DNA of 64,000 bases, taken from Enchytraeus crypticus (taxonomy: Eukaryota; Annelida; Clitellata; Enchytraeida; Enchytraeidae). Below the pieces are notes generated by a model that was not told the DNA's origin, ran no database searches, and saw nothing but the letters and a program-made list of their open reading frames with translations. A program made the position numbers and the translations under genes. Positions 1 to 9,300 of the stretch are shown in pieces. Each line of letters begins with the position of its first letter. Position 1 is the first letter of the stretch. The stretch lies in the NCBI GenBank assembly GCA_905160935.1, contig CAJHZI010000294.1:1-64000 (forward strand), given 5' to 3'.

Positions 1-342
1 ATATATAAATAGATAGATAGCATTACAGGTAGGTGATTGAATATTTATGTAATAACATTCTACTTTCTAACTGCATGTACTGCCCAAAAGGCAGGTCCAT
101 GATATATTAACTTTCATTCAATTTTATCTGCATCTTTTCTTTTACCCTTACACACTAAATTCGCTTAGTCATCATACATGTCCTTTTGTCTATTTCGTGT
201 TACCCTTATTAACTATTTATCAGTATCGACTCTTTCAATTAGAATACTTAAATGTAACAAAACTCTTGCAGTATTAAAAATATCGATGTCCAAAGAAGTG
301 GTAGAACTCTATTGAGTGTAGTGTCTAAGCAAGACGTGGCTT
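1..342. other. AT-rich non-coding, Otp intron side
   Basis: No exon is visible. Bases about 75-125 resemble a worn copy of the RTE-like LINE 3' end seen elsewhere in the window (a 'ggcaggtccatg' motif followed by a 'tatatt' stretch). Since the Otp exon at 1676 begins inside the homeobox, this region is probably part of the preceding Otp intron. Confidence 0.4.
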
Positions 343-660
343 AAACGCCACAACGCCACCGTATTACACGACGGTCTCTATGGCGCTACAACACCACTGT
401 ATTACACGGCGGTCTCTACGGCGTCACAACGCTACTGTATTACACGACGGTCTTTCTCTACGGCGCTACAACGCCACTGTATGACACGGCGGTCTTTCTC
501 TACGGCGCTACAACGCCACTGTATTACACGGCGGTCTTTCTCTACGGCGCTACAACGCCACTGTATTACACGGCGATCTTTCTCTATGGCGCTACAACGC
601 CACTGTATTACGCGACGGTCTCTATGGCGCCACAACGCCACTGTATTACACGGCGGTTTC
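343..660. repeat. Minisatellite, 37-42 bp unit, about 8 copies
   Basis: Direct tandem copies share the core 'cgccactgtattacacgg' followed by a CT-rich spacer and 'acggcgctacaa'. Units with the extra 'tttc' are 42 bp and the others shorter. The array is much richer in CG than its AT-rich surroundings. It lies in the presumed last Otp intron. Short open frames over it on both strands are products of the repetition. Confidence 0.9.
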
Positions 661-878
661 AACGGCGCTGCACTGTAAGCCCTGTGGGAGGTATCGTCGG
701 CGGAGTCGCTAAATTACGCATATAAATGAGCTGTTGCTTTGTTAATTTCCATTTTGCATTTCGTAGTTCTCCAGTCAGGGCTTCCTTTAACTTTCATCCG
801 ATCGTTAGACTCGAGGCGACAAAATTTCAGGCATCAATCGTAATCAAATGCGCTACATTTTGCGCTGTATCAAATCGT

Positions 879-931
879 AATCAAATTGCGCTGTATTTTG
901 CAAGAATTGCAAAATACAGCGCAATTTGATT
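879..931. repeat. Perfect 25-bp inverted repeat with 3-nt loop
   Basis: Bases 879-903 are exactly complementary to 907-931, leaving a GAA loop at 904-906. The left arm also has an imperfect direct copy just upstream (about 836-875, 'aatcgtaatcaaatgcgc...'), so the palindrome probably arose from a local duplication and inversion. No transposon features flank it. Confidence 0.9.
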
Positions 932-1675
932 GTACTTGCAATGGTTGAAGGACAAACAGAATAACCGTTTTATGTCCAACAACAAAAGTTCTGGTTGTTT
1001 GTTCTGTTCAAAAAAAGGAAGGTCAGAGACGGTGAAATGGTATCCATGTACATGTAGATTTCCATTTAGCCATGCAATAAATATGTGAGAGCTTCTCGAG
1101 AAAGTAGAGAACATACATGTATAGTTACTGATTTTTTATCTTTCTTCGATCATGGTTGGTTTCTAATTGTTTTATCTCCTCTCTTCATTTTAAAATCTCC
1201 TCTCTCTCTCATTTCTTAGGCATAGTCAACTGGAGCCTGAAAACATCTGATGTAAGATTTTACAAGATTCAGTGCTTCGTAGAATTTTAACCGCACTGCT
1301 CTAGATGGTCACTGCAAATAACTCAGCATAATATCTCAATAGCGAAGCTCAAATACAAGTGAGGGAACTACAATAGTTGGTTCTATCAATCAATCTACAG
1401 GGATTTAACGTCCGGTTTCTCGCTAAAATACCATTTCACTGATGTCTCAAGCGTCTATTAAAATTTAAGTAGTATCCTAGACTGCTGGCCTGCTAAATAT
1501 TTACAGTTTTAAATTAAAATCTTATTTTCTTGAAGTTTAATTGCGTTATACATGCAAATTACATTAACAAAACAGAATATTTATAGAGCAGTAAAATATT
1601 TGTGCTGTCTTCAGCGCAAAAAACCTTTTTTTTCGAAGAACCCTAATACGTTATATCTCCGTGATTATTCCGCAG
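932..1675 (+). other. Rest of last Otp intron with 3' splice site
   Basis: No coding signal is seen. The intron ends at CAG 1673-1675, immediately before the VWFQNRRAKWKK codons. This is the position between homeodomain residues 46 and 47 at which many paired-like homeobox genes carry an intron. Confidence 0.7.
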
Positions 1676-2596
1676 GTCTGGTTTCAAAATCGACGCGCTA
1701 AATGGAAGAAGAGGAAGAAGACGACGAATGTGTTCAGAACACCCGGAGCTCTCATTCCGTCCACTTGCCTCTCACCATTCGCCACTGCGGAATCTTTCTT
1801 CAACTTCCCCTCCCCGGGGGTTGCAGTCATGGAGGCCTCCAGGTGGGGGGTTCATCCGTCCATCCCCCCCTCATCCCACCAGCACCTCCCTCCCCCCGCC
1901 TCGCATGGCTTACACGGTATGATCAACGGCAACGGTCCGATAGGTCCAGGATCAATCCCAGGTGGACATCACAGCAGGTTCCCGCCCTTAACCGGTCATC
2001 AGCCAGCATCCTCCCACCTCGGTCGACATCAGGGTTCCTTCGGGCACGGCTTCACTGTAGCCGCCGCGGCAGCAGCAGCGGCAGTAGCAGTGGCTCAGCT
2101 GCCCTCTGCCCCTCACGAGTTACACCACATGGGCGGTGGAGACGCTAGGATGGGCAGGAGAAGCAGTGGGCCCCACTCTTATCTCTCGCCCTCGCTTCAC
2201 GGGCTGGGCTCTCATTGTAATGAGTCCATGGCTCATTCTCCATCAGTACCCCTGTCCATGTACTCGTCCTCCGTCGCTCTCTCCAGCTCAGGACCTCTGG
2301 ACAGAGCCCCGGGCCAGGAGATGAGTCTAGGCAGCACAGTATTATCACCCGATGGTCACGGATACTGCGGCATCATGACGTCATCAATGGACTCTATGAC
2401 GTCAGAGAGCTGCGAGTCGCCGATGTTTGGCGGTCAGTCAACAGTGATGAGTCAGCATCACGCCATGTACTACACGACACCAGGAGGCGCTGACATCATG
2501 GACGACGCGTTCCACGGCACCAGTATAGCGGCGCTGAGGCGTAAAGCTCTCGAACATTCGGTCAACATGGGTAACGAAGTGATGTCCTATAGATAG
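1676..2596 (+). CDS. Otp: Orthopedia homeobox protein, last coding exon
   Basis: Otp is a paired-like homeodomain transcription factor acting in the nucleus; in other animals it specifies neurosecretory and peptidergic neurons. The exon starts in phase 0 with VWFQNRRAKWKKRKKTTNVF, the end of homeodomain helix 3 plus the Otp-typical basic tail. A long low-complexity region follows, rich in Pro, Ser, Gly and His, with a poly-Ala run near codons 125-135. The C-terminal OAR motif reads GTSIAALRRKALEHS, very close to vertebrate Otp. The protein ends NMGNEVMSYR, ten residues I do not recognise from other Otp proteins and which fall in the first unit of a 50-bp minisatellite. Earlier exons (N-terminus and first three quarters of the homeodomain) are outside the window. 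The exon is far more GC-rich than its surroundings. Family assignment is very secure; the absence of a further 3' coding exon is inferred. Confidence 0.94.
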   Translation, partial: VWFQNRRAKWKKRKKTTNVFRTPGALIPSTCLSPFATAESFFNFPSPGVAVMEASRWGVHPSIPPSSHQHLPPPASHGLHGMINGNGPIGPGSIPGGHHSRFPPLTGHQPASSHLGRHQGSFGHGFTVAAAAAAAAVAVAQLPSAPHELHHMGGGDARMGRRSSGPHSYLSPSLHGLGSHCNESMAHSPSVPLSMYSSSVALSSSGPLDRAPGQEMSLGSTVLSPDGHGYCGIMTSSMDSMTSESCESPMFGGQSTVMSQHHAMYYTTPGGADIMDDAFHGTSIAALRRKALEHSVNMGNEVMSYR

Positions 2597-3060
2597 ATGA
2601 TAGAGGTAACATGGGTAACGAAGTGATGTCCTATAGATAGATGATATATAACATGTGGTAACATGGGTAACGAAATGATGTCCTATAGATAGATAATAGA
2701 ACATGAGGTAACATGGGTAACGAAGTGATGTTCTATAGATAGCTGATAGAAAATGAGGTAACATAGGTAACTAAGTGATGTCCTATAGATAGATGATAGC
2801 ACACGTTGTAACATGGGTAACGAAGTAATGTCCTATAGATAGATGTCAAAACATGAGGTAACATGGGTAACGAAGTGATGTCCTATAGATAGATGATAGA
2901 ACATGAGGAAACATGGGTAACGAAGTGATGTCATAGATAGATGATAGAACATGCGGTAACATGGGTAACGAAGTGATGTCCTATAGATAGATGATAGAAC
3001 ATGCGGTAACATGGGTAACAAGCTTAAGTGATGCTTTATAGACAGATGATTGAACATACG
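2566..3060. repeat. Minisatellite, 50 bp x 10, starting inside Otp
   Basis: 'catgggtaacgaagtgatg' recurs at 2566, 2610, 2662, 2712, 2762 (variant), 2812, 2862, 2912, 2960 and 3010, a regular 50-bp step after a shorter first unit. The first unit encodes MGNEVMSYR and the TAG stop of Otp; the other nine lie in the 3' UTR. The last copy carries a short insertion and then decays. Confidence 0.93.
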
Positions 3061-3935
3061 GTATAGATGGTAGAACATGATAATTCCAGTGATAAAAGAA
3101 ATAATTGTTTGACGGTTGAGGAATATAATATGCATGTAATGCATTCCGCACGAGAAACGTTTTATAAACAGAAACTCTAGAATTGATAAATTGAAACTAG
3201 AATTTAAATACTACACATTGTAACACAGTATTATCACTCAGCGGTGCAACTCTCTGTCTCTCAGTTTACAAAATCAGCAGGTTCACCATATGTAATTCTT
3301 CCACTAATTCTATCCTCTGCATTCCATTTCATCTCTACATATGAATACATCAAAAAAAATCTAATACTCATTTTTCTTCTTCTGTTACATCTTTCAGCCA
3401 TCCATTCAGTCGCATGAATGACGAAATGATTCATTATCAACATCCTCCTCCCTTAAATCCCAGTTTAACCAGTGTCGGGATTCGAATAGACTTTCTTTAA
3501 ATTTATCCATTCGCTAAGTTTTTGTAGCAATTTCTGGCGCATAGGCGCTCACCAACCGAATGCCCTGACTGACGTTGGGAATGACGAAATGATCAAAAGC
3601 TTAAAATTGCCGACGTGATGTGCCAGAGCTGGAATACATTCTGTTCAAACTCAGATCTCACATGTTCCTGTCTATACAAGATCCAATGGTAAAGCGAGCA
3701 AATGATATTCTACCGAACCGTCTGATTCGAGATACATCAGTGTGTAGGCATAAAGCTTTTCTTTGAATTTTAGATCAATGAATCATTCATTTAAAAATCA
3801 ATCAGAAATCAACATTTGTTCCTCATCCGAAGGCAACAGAGCATCACGCATTGGAAAGACAGAAGAAGTGGCGTTAAAAGCGTCATATTAGGTAGGTGTA
3901 CAAAATAATTCAATTTTCCTTGCAGCTTCAAGATG
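3061..3935. other. Intergenic, between Otp and BLOC1S5 3' ends
   Basis: No exon is recognised. About 3505-3580 holds a minus-strand piece of the (GAT)n-tailed retroposon (motif 'ggcgctcaccaaccgaatgcc'). The remainder is unremarkable AT-rich sequence. Confidence 0.5.
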
Positions 3936-5906
3936 TCTTTATTCTCATTTAACATTTAGTTACAGTCTTTTACATGCAATATTACATAATACTACAAAAC
4001 AGAAACACATTTCCGCCCGCAATCTTATGAATAGCAAAGCTGATTGACATTTTAATATAACAATGGTCAAATGCAAGTAGGATAGCTTAACTAGACTATG
4101 TAATTATGTAATAGGACTGAAGCTATTTAACTATAAAACCAAGTTAAGATGATTCCAGTAAACGTAGTAGAAGTAGTACATATGTTTATTTTTTTTTAAA
4201 GTCTTCAAACACGGACAAACAATTGTGAAAGCAGACAAATCAACAGTTCAAAGTGTGACCAACATATGTAGCATCAAACAGAAAATAAAATTTGCTCACT
4301 CACTACGGCCATCAGAGAGGGCACTGAAGTACCTTATCGAGCTGACCACCGCAGCTTCAAATGTTATCACTTTTATATGACAGCACTCTATCAAATATTT
4401 TTTGTGGGAAACAAAACGGCTCATAATAAACGAGTAACTTTGCTGTATGTCAATACATTGAGACTAAGCTTTATAGTACAACCCTCGTTAATCTCCAAAT
4501 TATCACAGTGGAAAATTCTAATAAGTTTAAGCAAGATACATTTCTAAACTTAGCAGTAGGAGGTAATAGTAAAAACATCGTATAGCTAGTCAGTCCTACA
4601 GACACCTGCGTCATTGTATTATTAATACTGTTTTATAATAAAATATTCAAGCAAATTTTAAATTAAAGTGGCATTAAAGTGAATGGATAATAATGAAGGA
4701 AATTTATGTGTGAGCAAATCTTAGAAGGAATATAAAACACTGCTACTCCGCAACAATGAATGCTGTGTGTTTCTTAGAAAGACAATGTATGCATGTAGAC
4801 AAAAATTGTATTGCAATTACCAACACACAACTTAGAATCGACACAATCGATACAATAATTACAAAAACCTGAAAAAGCCTTGTTTAAAACAACCAATAGA
4901 AGTAATAATGTGCAGTATGTGTCGCGAATATAAATGTCATCATTATCTTAATATAAATTTCGAAAATACAGCAAAATGAAGCCTGCAAAGCTATCCACTT
5001 CTTACAACACGTCCAATAGTAAAGTACACATATGAACAAAATATCTGCAGCGCTATATGTGCAGCAGGATTACCATATTTACATCTTTCAATTGAAATAA
5101 TATTGCAATGGTCAGAGAGAACAATTCCGACACTGCCTGATTGAAATCACACAATACTTGAGTCTTAAATCACACAATTAATTCATCATTATTATATACG
5201 TTCAATCGATCTAATGCGACATAAGTTAATAAAGTAGGCTCCAATAAGCTACTGGAAAGCATCAAACAATTAGATTCTAGTGGTTGAATGACAGTAACGA
5301 AGGCTTCTAATGATGAAAAGCAAATGAGCTGCCAGTACTACTAGCAATAGGATATTATAATTTGGACTAACAATTTTGCGAGGTTCTATACAGACAAATG
5401 CAGACATATAAATGTAAGCTAGCACGTAAGGAGCACCTAATATTAACTATGTGTTACTAATTCTATCTAATGTTTAAACACTGCGCAGTACTGTATCCAG
5501 TGATTAAAGTGGAGGAGGGAATGCAGGGGAACTCAGTTCCCCTAGGGCTTATTTTTTCTGAGGTGCATTTCCTGCTAGGAGCCCATATTAGATAATAGGT
5601 GATAATGCGAGCAGTAAATAAAAAACAGGTGGTGCTAAAATATTCTGACCGTTCCCCTAGCTCTCTATTCCCACTTTAACCAGTGACTGTATCTTAGGCA
5701 TTATTTGCTATTTTTTATCGTTGATTTCACAGGTTTATGGTCGCAAGTCTTCGTCTATCTCGGTGATGTGCATTCAGACAAATAGAACTGGGAGTCTATC
5801 TTTCTGTTTAAGTTAATACAATTCAGTGCATGAGCTCGGAGACCCGAGTTGTAACATTAACAAATAGGAAACAGAATAGAATGAAATGTTTCAAATAGCA
5901 ATATCG
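3936..5906 (-). other. Possible long 3' UTR of BLOC1S5
   Basis: About 2 kb without repeats or open frames follows the BLOC1S5 stop codon on the minus strand. Reverse-strand AATAAA signals (TTTATT on +) occur near 3938 and 4188, so the transcript could end there. This is inference; no transcript evidence is available. Confidence 0.3.
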
Positions 5907-6074
5907 CTAAGTCACATTCAGCTGTATTGCCTCTAATTCTCTATAATAGGTTTCAACCCTTTTCACCTCTGCCTCGTATTCCTTGTTAATGTCCGCCACC
6001 CTGTTGCACTGGCCACCAATGAAATCATTCCATTCTTTCTTTCTCTCCGCTCTACGCTCCGTCAGCCAATCATC
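5907..6074 (-). CDS. BLOC1S5: BLOC1S5 last exon
   Basis: 56 codons after the acceptor CTATAG, starting DDWLTERRAERKKEWNDFIG and ending LEAIQLNVT stop. Charged heptad-like coiled coil; 'EWNDF' and the following spacing match the C-terminus of Muted. Confidence 0.88.
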   Translation of the reverse strand, partial: DDWLTERRAERKKEWNDFIGGQCNRVADINKEYEAEVKRVETYYRELEAIQLNVT

Positions 6075-6278
6075 CTATAGTACAGAGCACAGAAAAAAGT
6101 AACATAGAGCACATGAGGTAGAGTCAATATTAAAATAACAGTCCCAATATAGGCACACCTAGATTGGGAACGTTAGACGATTTAAAGATCCACTCATATG
6201 TGGACACGAAGAGGAAAACGGAAGATGGAGAAGAATGGAGGCGTTTTTTGCCATGGACCTGCCAGTATGCAATGCAAT

Positions 6279-6314
<36 letters not shown>

Positions 6315-9300
6315 TAGAGATAAAGTGAGAGCACATATCGTTCAGAATCAAGTCAATTTTGTATTATTGTCAATATCAGGGACAAATTTCATTATTCCAG
6401 TGAAAAAATTGCCAAGTCGAAATACAAACCTGTGCTGTATCATAAGTCTGTGCCATGTTTACGTTAAATTTGCAGTCTAATCAGTCGCTCACACTGTACA
6501 CATTTTGCCAATTGTTTCTAATTAACCCATCAACATTCAACCATTCACACATTCTGACTACAAAGCCTTTAAGTATTTCAAGATTACAATTACTGATTGT
6601 ATAAAAGTAATTGCGTCACATTGCGTCAGCTTACGGAGTATGTCTCAACTCTTCAAGTTAACAGATGATGTACTGGATAATCAACTGAATATTATTCTCT
6701 CATTCTCAAAGTTTATGCATTTTTGCTAGAAATATAAAATTCTACTTACAGATAGACAAAAAATAAGACAAAGAATATGAATATGAATATGACAATATAA
6801 GATTATGACAAAGCATATGACAATATAAGATTATGACATAGCATCAAACAAAATTCAACGTCTGTTTTATGCTATATAGATATTGTCAGAGACTGTTCAT
6901 CTATGCTTTGGTAGTTTTATAAAGTTTTGTATTTATAAAAAGGACAAAGTAAAAAACTGTAAGTTAGAAATAAAAATAAAGTAAAATTATGTACAGTGCC
7001 TGTGCTGTTCTCAGCATTAAGAACTCGCTGACATATGCTCACTGAATCGTCAACTGTAACAAAGCACAGCAAACAACAACAATTCAACTATACTTTCCTG
7101 CACTTGCATAAATCTACTAATTATTATATATAGTCTAGAGTATACAATTCTTGAAGCCAAACCTTTCAATGAAGGTCGACTGTCAGTATTTCAGTATAAT
7201 TACACACAATGAAATTTTTACCAGAAAAATGCGATAGTCTCAGTAACTTTACGGTAAAGGTTTTACAGTTTTGAAGAGATGCTCAGTCAACAATTTTAAG
7301 GAATCATGCCAATCTATCAAGTAGAATTGTGCGATCTAGGATCATATTACACAAAAACAGATAAAATGCTTAATAGATTAGTCCTTAAACTTAATCTTTG
7401 AATTATTAGTTTAAACCAACGTCAAAAAAGGCATTTGGTTGGTGTGCGCCTAAGCTCCTGAAATAACTACAAATTTTTTTTAAATGAATGCAAAAGTTCC
7501 CCACCACACCGAGAGAAGTGGAGAAGGTTTATTTGTATCCCGACCGCAGCTAAGCTGAGATACAAAGGAAGATGACAATGACGATGATGAAGTCTGACCT
7601 GATTTGTTAAACTGTGGCAGATGATTACTGAGCTGAAGAACACAAGACTCCACCAGTGTCTCGTTGATCTCACGACAATCTTCAAGTGTCTTCTGCAGGC
7701 ATATCTCTTCTCTGTTCTTTCTCTTTTCCTTCATTGCACAATTCAACATAGTAAAGCAAAGTAAAGCTAAACGCTAACGTTAATGTCAGTTTCCTCACTC
7801 GAAAACAATGTCAGTGACGGGCGAGCCCAGGATTTGAACCCTGCACATACTGATCCACGGTTGAATATCTTACCGATATCGCTACTGGATCCAGCAAAAC
7901 ATAGTTTCGCATAGCATATCCCTTCCACATACTTTCTCTCTCTTTCTTTGTGTGCAGCGTTTAAAACAGCATGCACTCTAAATATAGAGTATCTTTAACC
8001 ATTACAGACTAAACTTACATGCAGGAATATATGTACACTGGACAGTGCATATTATTTATTAACCTTCATATATATCTAATTTTAAATCGCAAATAAAATC
8101 TTAATATCTATTCCATGTTGTGTCTGGGTAAATGAAGGCATTCTCAAGTTCTCTCTCCCTCTTAGTGCACTGCCCATTGGCACGTCCATGGTACACAATG
8201 TCTCCACCCTCTCTATCCTCCGCTCTCCTCCTCCTGTCCACATTTGAGTGGATCTTTTAATCATCCAACATTCTCAGCCTGCCTCCGCCTCCATCTCCCT
8301 CCATTCCACCCTCCACGACCCCCCCAGCAGACCTTCCCCCAAGAATGAACTCTTCAACCATCAGCACCAGCTCCCTCCAGAACCTCCCACCTGCAACCCA
8401 CTGAGTCCAGCCAATCCCTTCCAATCCTTTCCACACCCACATTTCCAATGCCTCCAGTTTCTCAACATCCTCATTCCCCAAGGCCCATGACCCACAATAT
8501 CACAACAATTACTTCCTAATATCTTCCTTCCCCAAGGCCCATGCCCCACATCTATACAACAGGGCAGCCCACACTGGCTGAAGCCAGTGGTGAAGTCGGT
8601 AAGATACTCAACCGCGGATCAGATGGTGCAGAGTTCAAATCCTGGGCTCACCCATCACTGACATCGCTTTCAAGTGAGAAAACTGACGTTTACCAGCTTT
8701 TACAAAGACCTCCACCATCTCCATCCCTGTGTCCTTCAGACTTCCAGCCAAAAGCTTCCTCCCATCACCGAAGGCCTCACAAGCCTGCACAATCCTACTG
8801 CATATTTCAGTCTCACATTTACCGTCATTGGTTATAATATGACATAAATATTTGAAACTCCTTACTTGTTCCAATTTCGTATCATTTATTATAATATTGA
8901 CTTCACCTCTATTCTGGGACACTCATCACTTTGGTCTTTTTTATATTAATCTTGATGCCATATCTTAGGGCCGTATCATTCAGCCTATCCATTATCTTCT
9001 GCAATCCAATCTCGCTGCCCACTACCATTCCTTGGTCATCTGCAAATCTTATGTCTCGCAACAATTTTTCTCATACTTTTATTCCTGCTTTCATGGCTTC
9101 TTCTATCATTGCCTCAGCGTAAATGTTAAACAGCAGTGGCAAAATGCTACCACCTTTTTCTAATTCCATGTCCTATTCTCAAGTTACAGGATACTTGAGG
9201 TGTGGATATGACAACATTTTGTGAAAGGACTATATTGTTGATATAACGAATGCTCTTTATGGAGCATGAAATTTTTAGCATATTATGACTAATAATGTGT

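Noticed and set aside
1702-2148. 148-codon plus-strand frame inside the Otp exon
   Set aside because: Out-of-frame shadow of the GC-rich Otp exon; the Otp frame carries the homeodomain end and OAR motif.
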